Below are positions 18,111 to 25,781 of a DNA stretch of 32,783 nt, in pieces. Source of the DNA: Bacteroidota bacterium (lineage in GTDB: Bacteria > Bacteroidota > Bacteroidia > CAILMK01). Location of the stretch: positions 1-32,783 of the forward strand of contig JABDBQ010000033.1 of NCBI GenBank assembly GCA_013288555.1. The letters run 5' to 3'. Position numbers and translations under genes: made by a program. How positions within the stretch are numbered: position 1 is the stretch's first letter; every line of letters starts with the position of its first letter. Under the pieces are notes generated by a model that saw nothing but the letters and a program-made list of their open reading frames with translations, had not been told where the DNA came from and did no database searches.

Positions 18111-18848
18111 ATGCAAATTTTATGGGCTGCGTTTTTGCTGGGAATGGCCGGAAGCATGCACTGCATTATCATGTGTGGCCCTTTGATAAGCTTGTCTTCA
18201 ACCAGGTATGGGAATTTAGGTCAGGGTTTAGGAACAATATTATACCAGGGAGGTCGTATTATTTCATATCTTGCCATTGGTCTTGTATTTGGAATTATCG
18301 GGCAGTTTTTATCATTGCTTTTTTACCAGCAGATTCTTTCCGTCATCTCAGGAATATTGCTGTTGATCTGGGCGCTGTTTTATTTTATTCCAACTGGTAA
18401 TAGATTCAGTTCCGGAATTTTGAGAATCTGGTCAAGAACCACTTCAGGTTTGTTTTCGAAACTCTGGAAACAAAAAACCATTGCATCTGTATTAGGACTG
18501 GGAATATTAAATGGCTTTTTGCCATGCGGACTCGTTTACCTGGCAGCATCAGCATCCCTCAACCAGGGAAGTATTCTTTACAGTCTGACTTTCATGTTCC
18601 TTTTTGGGCTTGGAACATTACCGGCCATACTGGGTCTGATATTATCTAAAAAACTCTTCCCTTCCCAATGGCGTATCCCGATACGCAAACTCACCCCTTA
18701 TTTACTGGTAATTTTAGGATCTTTATTCATATTAAGAGGCATGGACTTAAATATCCCGTATATTAGTCCTCATATTGTACAGGCTCAGGCAGGACATAAA
18801 ACCATTTCCGCCGAATGTTGTGGCAAACCCGACAAAATCATTAGATAA
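18111..18848 (+). CDS. DsbD_2/TauE-SafE-like membrane protein of the cbb3 locus
   Basis: A 245-residue protein with six or seven membrane helices. GMAGSMHCIIMCGPL (11-24) places His17, Cys18 and Cys22 at the edge of helix 1, and NGFLPCGLVY lies at the start of a later helix. This pattern is that of the family annotated as sulfite exporter TauE/SafE or DsbD_2, which in Bacteroidota and Epsilonproteobacteria accompanies ccoGHIS. The Cys/His/Met residues suggest copper or thiol handling for oxidase assembly. A true sulfite export role is unlikely here. It is cotranscribed with ccoH (14-nt gap). Confidence 0.85.
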   Translation: MQILWAAFLLGMAGSMHCIIMCGPLISLSSTRYGNLGQGLGTILYQGGRIISYLAIGLVFGIIGQFLSLLFYQQILSVISGILLLIWALFYFIPTGNRFSSGILRIWSRTTSGLFSKLWKQKTIASVLGLGILNGFLPCGLVYLAASASLNQGSILYSLTFMFLFGLGTLPAILGLILSKKLFPSQWRIPIRKLTPYLLVILGSLFILRGMDLNIPYISPHIVQAQAGHKTISAECCGKPDKIIR

Positions 18849-18882
18849 GAATATATTTATCAACATATTAAATACTAAAACC

Positions 18883-19290
18883 ATGACAAAGAAAATATTA
18901 AAGTTCATTTTATATGGTTTCATTTTATGGGGAGCTTTACTCGTTTATGCATATTTTATTCAGCCTGTAAAAACAATCGACGCGGCTTTTTTTGATGCAT
19001 TGATGTCAATCGCAGTTACCTTGTTCACAGTCGTATTTGTCTTCTTTATTTTCTGGAGAAAACGCGTGCAGTTTTTTAATGAAGGGCTTATAGCAGGATT
19101 CATCTGGCTGCTGGAATGCCTTATCCTGGACATGTTTATGTATCACTGGGGGCCTATGAAAATGACTTTTATGGCTTATTTCACCGAAATCGGGCTGAAT
19201 TATCTTGTGATTCCCATCATTGCAGGAGGTACTGGTTATCTTGCAGATAAAATTGTGCATAAACATACACATCCGGAACATTATAAATAG
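18883..19290 (+). CDS. Unknown small four-helix membrane protein ending the cbb3 locus
   Basis: A 135-residue protein with four hydrophobic segments (about 5-26, 35-57, 65-86 and 94-118) and a His-rich tail, DKIVHKHTHPEHYK. I do not recognise the family. The second half of helix 3 has DMFMYHWGPMKMTFMAY, which places several Met and His residues near the membrane surface. The start is ATG 18883; an in-frame ATG at 18775 would overlap the previous gene by 74 nt and read through unrelated sequence. It lies 34 nt downstream of the TauE-like gene on the same strand. A metal-related role is only a suggestion from residue content and place. Confidence 0.7.
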   Translation: MTKKILKFILYGFILWGALLVYAYFIQPVKTIDAAFFDALMSIAVTLFTVVFVFFIFWRKRVQFFNEGLIAGFIWLLECLILDMFMYHWGPMKMTFMAYFTEIGLNYLVIPIIAGGTGYLADKIVHKHTHPEHYK

Positions 19291-19319
19291 GGTTGATCTA
19301 AGCGCGTGACAAGTCTTGC

Positions 19320-19372
19320 CCAGAGAAAAACTTAGTGTTCTTTGCGACACCCTGGCACCCTTTGTGGTTTGT
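19320..19372. repeat. Dispersed CTTTGCG-type repeat (degenerate copy)
   Basis: Cttagtgttctttgcgacac followed by ccctttgtggttt resembles the repeat copies at 29668-29723 and, inverted, at 32530-32570. It is non-coding and lies downstream of the cbb3 locus. Confidence 0.55.
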
Positions 19373-19389
19373 CTTTTGCACCGATGTTT

Positions 19390-19480
19390 AACCCGCTTCG
19401 GGGTTGGGGAGCGTGTTTGCATTTGTATATCCACGGGTTGCGCCCGAGGTTATTCACATTCAACCCCTATTCAGGGTTGA
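19390..19480. repeat. Cluster of three short hairpins (GGGTT/AACCC type)
   Basis: AACCC-gcttcg-GGGTT (19390-19405), CGGG-ttgcg-CCCG (19434-19446) and TCAACCC-ctattca-GGGTTGA (19460-19480) lie one after another. The arrangement resembles other dispersed, structured intergenic elements seen in Bacteroidota. I see no gene in the whole 19291-19635 gap. Confidence 0.5.
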
Positions 19481-19567
19481 GAAATGAGGTCGAAGTATCA
19501 TAACACATGCATAAGTTGACATACCGCATAATAATACCGATGGAATAGAATCCAAATAAAAAAAACT

Positions 19568-19599
19568 TATCTTTGATATGCTAAATCCATCCGATGGAT
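19568..19599 (+). promoter_or_regulatory. Promoter element and leader hairpin of the second T9SS protein gene
   Basis: TATCTTTG at 19568-19575 matches TAnnTTTG and lies 60 nt before the ATG at 19636. Just downstream, ATCCATC-c-GATGGAT (19585-19599) is a perfect 7-bp dyad, either an operator overlapping the start site or a leader hairpin. No good -33 element is visible. Confidence 0.5.
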
Positions 19600-19635
19600 T
19601 TTGAAAATCGAAGCACATTTAAATCATAATACCAT

Positions 19636-20493
19636 ATGATAAGATCATTAAAGCTTCCATATATTGTGGTTTTGTGTGCTTTAAGCATTTCTGTCTCTGC
19701 GCAAAAGCTATTAACCAACAGGCAGATATATAATTTTGATGTGGGTGATATGTTTGAATACCAACAGGGACTTACCAACGGCAGTGGTAATTTTGGCCCT
19801 TATAGCCATATACTTTTTACAATACTCGCAACCAGGATATCAAAAGGAAATGATACATTATTTTATAACATGAAGCAGCACTATTATTATCGTCCAGACT
19901 CTGTAGACATCCATGATATAACAGATACGGTAACATTGTCTTATACACAGCTTGACTCTGTATGGCAAACCCCAACTTATGTCTCAAATAAAAAGGATTC
20001 ATTTTCATGGACAATTGAATCATTTAATGGCCGACTTGAAAATAAGTACTATTATGTAAGTCCAAATCTGCTACATGTGGAGCATTACACGCAAACGGAA
20101 GAATGGGGTAATGGCATTGGAGAAATCTTAAATTCTCAATGGGATGATTCTGGTCCTGAGGGATCGGTTACAGAATTAGTTTATTACAAAAAGAAAAATG
20201 AAGTGTATGGCTCTTCATTTTTTGCAGGATTTGAAACAGCAAATGACGATTCCCATGATCTGAATATTTATCCAAATCCTTTGAGAGTTGGGAATTCACT
20301 TTTTATAGATGGTCTATCAAAAGGAACAAATGCATTGAAGATATTTGACATAAATGGCAAAATGTTGTATAACAACGATTTACATGGGCCATCTCAAAGA
20401 ATTGACGGTTTTAATATACTTCCGGGGGTGTATACCGTGCGATTGAATAATGAAAATCAGATATTTGTACAAAAGCTTGTTGTAATTCAATAA
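19636..20493 (+). CDS. Secreted protein with T9SS type A sorting domain, function unknown
   Basis: A 285-residue protein with a signal peptide (hydrophobic 8-20, cut after SVSA at about 22) and a C-terminal sorting domain (about 208-285: DLNIYPNPLRVGNSLFI, LKIFDINGKMLYN, LPGVYTVRLNN, FVQKLVVIQ). The middle 180 residues are rich in Tyr, Asp, Ser and Thr, and I match them to no known domain. It is predicted to be surface-attached or released through the T9SS. It has its own promoter and a weak CCGA-agtc-TCGG plus T-run terminator at 20501-20524. It is more AT-rich than the cbb3 genes. Confidence 0.85.
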   Translation: MIRSLKLPYIVVLCALSISVSAQKLLTNRQIYNFDVGDMFEYQQGLTNGSGNFGPYSHILFTILATRISKGNDTLFYNMKQHYYYRPDSVDIHDITDTVTLSYTQLDSVWQTPTYVSNKKDSFSWTIESFNGRLENKYYYVSPNLLHVEHYTQTEEWGNGIGEILNSQWDDSGPEGSVTELVYYKKKNEVYGSSFFAGFETANDDSHDLNIYPNPLRVGNSLFIDGLSKGTNALKIFDINGKMLYNNDLHGPSQRIDGFNILPGVYTVRLNNENQIFVQKLVVIQ

Positions 20494-21045
20494 TCATTAC
20501 CCGAAGTCTCGGAAACATTTTTTTGTCAAATCCCAATTCCTCGGATTATGTCCCCACAAACCGAAATACCATGAAGAACATTTCAAATGGCGGAATAGGA
20601 TCTGCCTACATACAAAATTCAAGTCATAGGCTACCCTCCTGAAAAAATAGCTCTAAAAAATAAACTACAATTTATTTGTCATTTTGGCATAATATTTGTA
20701 GTTATAAATTGCCCTTTGTTCAGCGCAAGGGAATTTGCTCTTTTACCGATTGTGTCACTTATTTGTCAACTTTTTTCAGGACGAGACAGCGCGAGACATT
20801 CCCAAAAAATCATTTAATCCCATAAATCCCCGTTCAGACAATTTTTCGGGCGGAAATTGCAAAAGCGCAGTGATCCGCCTATGCCAAGGCTGCGGCGGAC
20901 GAGGAAAGATAAACCTGCGTTTTTACCCATTCTGGCTTGATATTTCCCTGTTATTCCCTGATACTTATCAATGAGTTACGTGTAAAATATTGAATTTCAA
21001 CAGGTTGAAAAATGAAAAATAAATTTCCTGTTATATCAGGAAGAA

Positions 21046-21231
21046 CACGTGTCCCGACTTATTCGGGAGGCCAGAATGCTGGAATCGCGGTTTTTTGCTT
21101 ATGATCAAATCCCCCTGCCCCCTTTGGAAAGGGGGATTCCCTTTTCCAAACCCTGGAGCGACAACAAAGAAAACAGCTTTTTTTAAAACATTACTGATGC
21201 CCGTTGACTCCCGAATAAGTCGGGACACGTG
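21046..21231. repeat. Perfect 24-bp inverted repeat flanking 138 bp
   Basis: The left arm (21046-21069) and right arm (21208-21231) are exact inverses. Each contains the smaller dyad TCCCGA-cttat-TCGGGA next to CACGTG. A further direct copy of 21 bases occurs at 28688-28708. The 138-bp interior carries another perfect hairpin and no gene. The layout resembles a miniature mobile element, but I see no target-site duplication or transposase. Confidence 0.75.
21118..21135. repeat. GC-rich perfect hairpin inside the inverted repeat
   Basis: CCCCCTTT-gg-AAAGGGGG is a perfect 8-bp stem with a 2-nt loop, extended outward by AATCCCCC (from 21108) and GGGGGATT (to 21138). It is an intergenic structural repeat without a T-run. 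Confidence 0.7.
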
Positions 21232-21267
21232 ATGACTTTTCATTCATGACTTTCAACTGATATCCCC

Positions 21268-21275
21268 TACCTTTG
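21268..21275 (+). promoter_or_regulatory. -7 promoter element for serC-serA
   Basis: TACCTTTG matches TAnnTTTG and lies 23 nt before the serC ATG. No TTTG is seen at -33. Confidence 0.6.
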
Positions 21276-21298
21276 CAGCAAAATTAAAACTCCTATAC

Positions 21299-22372
21299 AT
21301 GACAAAAGTTCATAATTTCAGTGCAGGACCAGCTATTTTACCACAGGAAGCCATTGATGAAGCCATTGAAGGATTGAAAAACTTCAAGGGAACAGGTATG
21401 TCTGTTGTCGAAATTTCACATCGTACCCCCGAATGGGAGGCTGTTATGGCTGAAGCTGAAGCGCTGGTAAGAGAGCTTCTTGGCGTGAGTGATGAATATG
21501 CCGTTTTATTTCTGCAGGGGGGCGCAAGTACACAGTTCTGCATGATTCCCTTTAACCTGATGCCTGAAAACGGCAAGGCCGCTTATTTAAAAACCGGGAC
21601 CTGGGCCAGCAATGCCGTAAAAGAAGCCGGATTTTTTGGAAATGTGGATGTAGTTGCTTCATCAGAAGATAAAAATTTCAGCTATATCCCTAAAAATTAT
21701 ACCATTCCTACGGATGCCGCTTATTTCCATATCACGACTAATAATACCATTTTCGGTACCCAGATGCAAAGCATTCCGGACAGTCCGATTCCTTTGGTTG
21801 CAGATATGAGTTCTGATATTTTCAGCAAACCTGTGGATGTGAGTAAATTTTCGCTCATATATGCAGGTGCACAGAAAAACATGGGGCCTGCCGGTGCAAC
21901 ACTTGTTATAGTGAAAAAATCAATTGTTGGTAAGAGTGGTCGCAAGATTCCAACGATGATGGATTATAATGTTCACATCAAAGGAGAATCTATGTTTAAT
22001 ACCCCGCCGGTATTTGCGATATATCTCTCATACTTAACATTAAAATGGGTAAAGAAAATGGGAGGCGTTGCCGTCATGGAAAAAAGAAACAAAGAAAAGG
22101 GCGCTGTATTGTACGGTGAAATAGAACGCAATAGCTTGTTCCAGGGAACAACAGCCGTTGAAGACCGCAGCCTGATGAACCCAACCTTCATTATGACCAA
22201 ACCTGAGCTTGAAAAGGACTTCCTGAAATTCGCTGAAGAACGTCATATCGTTGGGATTAAAGGCCACCGTTCGGTAGGTGGTTTCCGTACTTCAACCTAC
22301 AATGCATTGCCATTGGAAAGTGTGCAGTTCCTGGTAGATACGATGAAAGAATTTGAACAAAAACATTCGTAA
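21299..22372 (+). CDS. serC: Phosphoserine aminotransferase
   Basis: This PLP enzyme converts 3-phosphohydroxypyruvate and glutamate to phosphoserine (also used on 3-hydroxy-2-oxo-4-phosphonooxybutanoate in B6 synthesis). At 357 residues it is full length. N-terminal HNFSAGPAILP, LQGGASTQF (PLP phosphate binding), TTNNTIFGTQ and YAGAQKNMGPAG with the Schiff-base Lys193 are all present. The C-terminal GHRSVGGFRTSTYNA is the family's substrate-binding end. It is followed five bases later by serA, so the first two steps of serine synthesis are cotranscribed. SerB is not in the window. Confidence 0.97.
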   Translation: MTKVHNFSAGPAILPQEAIDEAIEGLKNFKGTGMSVVEISHRTPEWEAVMAEAEALVRELLGVSDEYAVLFLQGGASTQFCMIPFNLMPENGKAAYLKTGTWASNAVKEAGFFGNVDVVASSEDKNFSYIPKNYTIPTDAAYFHITTNNTIFGTQMQSIPDSPIPLVADMSSDIFSKPVDVSKFSLIYAGAQKNMGPAGATLVIVKKSIVGKSGRKIPTMMDYNVHIKGESMFNTPPVFAIYLSYLTLKWVKKMGGVAVMEKRNKEKGAVLYGEIERNSLFQGTTAVEDRSLMNPTFIMTKPELEKDFLKFAEERHIVGIKGHRSVGGFRTSTYNALPLESVQFLVDTMKEFEQKHS

Positions 22373-22377
22373 ATAAA

Positions 22378-23337
22378 ATGAGAATATTAGCAAACGACGG
22401 CATCGCCCCGGATGGAAAAGAACTCCTGGAACAAGCAGGTTTTGAAGTAATAACTGAAAAAATAGCTCAGGAAGATCTTGCTTCAAGAATCAATGAATTT
22501 GATGTATTGGCCGTGCGCAGTGCAACCAAAGTAAATGCCGATATTCTTAAGAATGCAACCCGTTTGAAACTTGTGGTTCGTGCCGGAGTTGGTATTGACA
22601 ATATCGATCTCAAAGCCGCAGAAGCTGCGGGAGTAAAGGTATCAAATACACCAAATTCATCGACACTTTCGGTTGCGGAACTTGTTATAGCACATCTGTT
22701 TAGTATAGCAAGGTTTTTGTTTGAATCAAACCGCGAAATGCCTGAAAACGGTAGGGCAAAATTTAAAGACCTGAAGAAAAAATACGAAAAAGGATTTGAG
22801 CTTCGGGGTAAAACACTCGGCATTATTGGCTTTGGACGCATCGGACAGGAAACGGCTAAAATAGCAACCGGACTGGGCATGAAAGTCATTGCCTATGACC
22901 CGTTTGTAAAACAGGCCGACCTGGTTTTTGATCACCTGCCATTTAAACCCGCTCCTGTTCTTCATATTGATGTTTCTTCTTTTGAAGATATTCTCAAAAA
23001 CAGTGATTTTATTACCCTTCATGTTCCACACCAGAGTGGCGCCCCTGCCTTGCTTTCAACAAGTGAATTTGCAAAAATGAAAAAGGGTGTTGTACTCGTG
23101 AATACAGCCCGCGGTGGTGTAATTGATGAAACAGCTCTGACCGATGCCATCAATAGCGGGCAGGTTGGTTTTGCAGCTTTGGATGTATTTGTGGGTGAAC
23201 CGGATATCAACGAAAATATCCTTAAGACGAAAAATATTTCTTTCTCACCGCATATCGGCGCTTCAACCATAGAAGGCCAGGCAAGAGTGAGTAAGGAACT
23301 GGCTGAGACTGTGATCAGGTTCTTTGGAGAGAAGTAG
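22378..23337 (+). CDS. serA: D-3-phosphoglycerate dehydrogenase, short form without ACT domain
   Basis: A 319-residue NAD-dependent dehydrogenase of the 2-hydroxyacid family; in this operon its role is to oxidise 3-phosphoglycerate to the serC substrate. The nucleotide-binding GFGRIG lies at 151-156 and the catalytic set is Arg245 (NTARGG), Glu274 (VGEPD) and His292 (SPHIGAS). It stops just after the catalytic core, so it lacks the C-terminal ACT or ASB regulatory domains of long SerA and should not be serine-inhibited through them. It starts five bases after serC. Another 2-hydroxyacid substrate is possible, but the serC linkage argues for SerA. Confidence 0.93.
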   Translation: MRILANDGIAPDGKELLEQAGFEVITEKIAQEDLASRINEFDVLAVRSATKVNADILKNATRLKLVVRAGVGIDNIDLKAAEAAGVKVSNTPNSSTLSVAELVIAHLFSIARFLFESNREMPENGRAKFKDLKKKYEKGFELRGKTLGIIGFGRIGQETAKIATGLGMKVIAYDPFVKQADLVFDHLPFKPAPVLHIDVSSFEDILKNSDFITLHVPHQSGAPALLSTSEFAKMKKGVVLVNTARGGVIDETALTDAINSGQVGFAALDVFVGEPDINENILKTKNISFSPHIGASTIEGQARVSKELAETVIRFFGEK

Positions 23338-23345
23338 GTGTAGAG

Positions 23346-23364
23346 GAGTGAGAGGTAAGAAGTG
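23346..23364. repeat. Dispersed repeat copy with gtaagaagt core
   Basis: Gagtgagaggtaagaagtg, just after serA, is related to the longer inverted pair at 4941-5026. It is a non-coding spacer. Confidence 0.4.
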
Positions 23365-23376
23365 TTGAAAATTTGC

Positions 23377-23384
23377 TATATTTG
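23377..23384 (+). promoter_or_regulatory. -7 promoter element for the retropepsin-like gene
   Basis: TATATTTG matches TAnnTTTG and ends 17 nt before the ATG at 23402. No -33 element is clear. Confidence 0.5.
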
Positions 23385-23401
23385 ATTTAAACTATCATAT
23401 C

Positions 23402-23782
23402 ATGGGACTCACCTATACCACTATTAAATTAAGCAATCCACGAAAACCCGAATTAAAGCCAATTGACGTCCGATGTCTGGTTGATACAGGAGCTTTGATG
23501 ATGAGCATAACTGAAACAATAACAGTGCAGTTACAGCTTGACGAACTGGAAAAGAGATCGGTAACCATAGCCGATGGAACCATAAGACAAGTCCCATTTG
23601 TAGGGCCTATCCGTATCGATTTTGAAAACCGCTTTTGCTTCACCGGGGCATTTGTTTTAGGCAATGAAGCACTCCTGGGTGCCGTGCCCATGGAAGAAAT
23701 GGACCTTGTTGTCCATCCTTCTACCCAAAAAATAATGCCTAACCCTGCCCATCCGAACGTACCGCAGTATATTATGTATTAA
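23402..23782 (+). CDS. Retropepsin-like clan AA aspartic protease family protein
   Basis: A 126-residue soluble protein with CLVDTGALMMSI (25-36), the D-T/S-G motif of single-domain retropepsin-like proteins (Asp28), and a second family feature, VLGNEALLGAVPMEEMDLVVHP (about 85-106), which corresponds to the LLG-x-x-x-L flap and core element. Such proteins act as homodimers with one Asp from each chain. Bacterial members are widespread, but their substrates are mostly unknown. No signal peptide is visible, so a cytosolic location is expected. The MORN lipoprotein gene follows after 11 nt and may be cotranscribed. Confidence 0.8.
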   Translation: MGLTYTTIKLSNPRKPELKPIDVRCLVDTGALMMSITETITVQLQLDELEKRSVTIADGTIRQVPFVGPIRIDFENRFCFTGAFVLGNEALLGAVPMEEMDLVVHPSTQKIMPNPAHPNVPQYIMY

Positions 23783-23793
23783 TATTAATCTGC

Positions 23794-24702
23794 ATGCATT
23801 TAAGGTTTTATGTATTATATTTTGTGGTTCTTACTCTTTGTTCTTGTAATCAAGGAGAAATCAAAAAACAAGAATTTTATAAAAATGGTGTATTAAAGAG
23901 CTTATATCGAATATCCGGGGATTCGAAATTGAATGGCATTGCTAGAATGTATTATCCAAATGGGGAACTAGAATATGTTGCTAACTTTAAAAATAATTTA
24001 TTGGACGGTGATTTCATGATATATTTTGAAGATGGGAAATTAAAAGAAAAAGGTAGTTTTTTGATGGGCAAAAGAAATGGGGTTGATACGGGATATGCAA
24101 AAGGTGGTTACGTGGATGTAATATCTCATTGGGAGAATGACTTTCAGAATGGATTGACCGACTATTATTCAAAAAATGGCGAAATACGTGAATTAGAGCA
24201 CTATACAAAAGGAAGTTTAGATACGGGTGCTGCCTTTAATTCACTTGGTAGTATTTATAGACTAATACATCCAAGTATTTTTATTTCTAAGTCCGACACA
24301 ATAAAAGTTGGTGATGAGTATGAAGCTAGTATTAAGCTAAAAGGGATTTGCGATTTTTCACGAAGTCGGATAATTGTTGATTTTGTAAACTTAAAAGATT
24401 TTGACAAGTATGGTTCTGATTTAAAAAGCTTTAAATGCCTGCCTCCCCAAACATTCGACAATAATTTTCATTTTAAATGGAAATTTGATTCAACAGGCGA
24501 ATATTTGATTGAATCCACAATAGTATTTAAAGAGATGAATGGGAAAAGCAATTATTCAAATTTTAGCCACAGAGTAATTGTTCGTCCTGCAACCAAGCCT
24601 GACATACCCCTGAATTCTAAAAAAAATCCTCTTCCTTCACTTTCTGAATTAGCTATACCAATTCCGCACGAAAGACCAGATTCAGTGGCCATAGCACATT
24701 AA
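23794..24702 (+). CDS. MORN-repeat (YwqK-like) lipoprotein
   Basis: A 302-residue lipoprotein with a short hydrophobic leader ending in the lipobox LCSC (lipid-bearing Cys18 most likely). Residues about 25-150 hold successive MORN-type units, such as EFYKNGVLKS, RMYYPNGELEYVANFKNN, MIYFEDGKLKEKGSF and DYYSKNGEIRELEHY. This is the layout of proteins annotated as toxin-antitoxin system YwqK-type antitoxins, a name that says little about function. Residues 160-270 form a beta-rich region, possibly Ig-like, and a Pro-rich tail ends the protein. It is noticeably more AT-rich than serC-serA. No toxin gene is adjacent, so I do not call a toxin-antitoxin pair. Confidence 0.75.
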   Translation: MHLRFYVLYFVVLTLCSCNQGEIKKQEFYKNGVLKSLYRISGDSKLNGIARMYYPNGELEYVANFKNNLLDGDFMIYFEDGKLKEKGSFLMGKRNGVDTGYAKGGYVDVISHWENDFQNGLTDYYSKNGEIRELEHYTKGSLDTGAAFNSLGSIYRLIHPSIFISKSDTIKVGDEYEASIKLKGICDFSRSRIIVDFVNLKDFDKYGSDLKSFKCLPPQTFDNNFHFKWKFDSTGEYLIESTIVFKEMNGKSNYSNFSHRVIVRPATKPDIPLNSKKNPLPSLSELAIPIPHERPDSVAIAH

Positions 24703-24708
24703 AGTGCC

Positions 24709-24736
24709 TTTTGATAACATTATAAAGTTGTCAAAA
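24709..24736. terminator. Bidirectional terminator between convergent genes
   Basis: TTTTGATAAC and GTTGTCAAAA form a 10-bp stem (one G-T pair) around ATTATAAA. It sits between the MORN gene stop (24702) and the selD stop (24741), with T-rich sequence on the right and A-rich on the left. Confidence 0.65.
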
Positions 24737-24740
24737 CTTT

Positions 24741-25781
24741 TTATCTCACCACAATCACTTTCCCCTCATTCATTTCGGTAATGGCACCAACCGGCTCCAT
24801 AAACCACTCATAGCCATTATCTTTTAATACTTTTTTCATAGCTCCTATGCCTTCTTTTTCTACGGCGATCAATAATCCTCCGCTGGTCTGAGGATCCGCA
24901 AGAATTGTTCTTTGGAAATCGGTAATTTCATCAAAAGAATCTCCGTAACTTTTCCAGTTACGTATGGTTCCTCCTGGAATGCATTTTTTATCAATATAAT
25001 ACGTAATACCCTGCAAAAAAGGAATCTTATTGAAATAGATCTCAGCATGAACACCACTGCCTTCGCACATTTCTTTTAAATGTCCTGCCAATCCGAAACC
25101 AGTCACATCGGTCATAGAACTCACTTCTTTCATGCCACCCAAAGCAGCTCCGATCTTATTCAGTTTCGTCATATTGTCAATGGCAAGGATTTTATGTTCA
25201 GGTTTGAGTAATCCTTTCTTTTCAGCTGTGGTGTAAATTCCTATGCCTAAGGGTTTGGTAAGAAATAGAACATTGCCGGGTTTGGCATTGCTGTTGGTTT
25301 TTATCTGGCCGGTTGGTACAATCCCATTCACTGCCAGCCCGAATATTGGTTCCAGACTATCAATGCTGTGTCCACCCGCCAGGGGTATCCCTGCTTCGGC
25401 ACAAATTTTACGGCTTCCTTCAATCACCTTTGCAGCGATATCAGGAGATAATTTATCTATCGGCCAGCCAAGAATAGCAATTGCCAGAACCGGCGTTCCT
25501 CCCATAGCGTATACATCGCTGATGGCATTGACAGAGGCGATCCTTCCGAAATCGAATGCATCATCAACAATAGGCATAAAAAAGTCTGTAGTACTGATCA
25601 ATGCAGTCCCGTTACCGAGGTCGAGAACAGCCGCATCATCGCGGGTATTGTTGCCAACGATCAGGTTCTTAAAATCCGGGAATGCTTCATTGGTATGCAG
25701 AATTTTACCAAGCACTTCAGGTGATATTTTACATCCGCATCCCGCCCCGTGGCTATATTGGGTTAGTTTTATTTCAGACAT
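24741..25781 (-). CDS. selD: Selenide, water dikinase (selenophosphate synthetase)
   Basis: It makes selenophosphate from selenide and ATP. The protein has 346 residues from the ATG at 25781. The N-terminal [19 protein letters not shown] matches the E. coli enzyme closely, with catalytic Cys15 (equivalent to E. coli Cys17) and Lys18 (Lys20). It is thus the Cys form, not a selenoprotein. [26 protein letters not shown] and [11 protein letters not shown] (AIRS-type ATP binding) follow in order. I prefer ATG 25781 to 25814, as it matches the family start. ATG 25781 overlaps the mnmH stop by eight bases, so the pair is translationally coupled and the selenophosphate is probably used by MnmH. Confidence 0.96.
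   Translation of the reverse strand: MSEIKLTQYSHGAGCGCKISPEVLGKILHTNEAFPDFKNLIVGNNTRDDAAVLDLGNGTALISTTDFFMPIVDDAFDFGRIASVNAISDVYAMGGTPVLAIAILGWPIDKLSPDIAAKVIEGSRKICAEAGIPLAGGHSIDSLEPIFGLAVNGIVPTGQIKTNSNAKPGNVLFLTKPLGIGIYTTAEKKGLLKPEHKILAIDNMTKLNKIGAALGGMKEVSSMTDVTGFGLAGHLKEMCEGSGVHAEIYFNKIPFLQGITYYIDKKCIPGGTIRNWKSYGDSFDEITDFQRTILADPQTSGGLLIAVEKEGIGAMKKVLKDNGYEWFMEPVGAITEMNEGKVIVVR

Larger units (their letters stand above)
20494..21298. other. Gene-free 805-bp intergenic region, repeat-rich
   Basis: No convincing gene is present. A 79-codon frame at 20735-20974 has no plausible protein features. The right third holds a long inverted repeat and a GC-rich hairpin (listed separately), and the serC promoter closes the region. 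The rest shows nothing recognisable. Confidence 0.7.

Noticed and set aside
19006-19434. 142-codon minus-strand frame opposite the unknown membrane protein
   Set aside because: It covers the repeat cluster and is antisense to a four-helix membrane protein in operon spacing. Its Cys/His-rich translation looks like a shadow.
20735-20974. 79-codon plus-strand frame in the gene-free region
   Set aside because: No domain, no promoter or ribosome site, and low-complexity repeat-like surroundings. I consider it chance.
21046-21231. CRISPR array or phage attachment site
   Set aside because: There is only one inverted pair, with no regular spacers, no cas genes, no integrase and no tRNA nearby.
23794-24702. 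Toxin-antitoxin system, from the YwqK-antitoxin label of MORN proteins
   Set aside because: No toxin-like gene adjoins it, the protein is a secreted lipoprotein, and the family label is historical.
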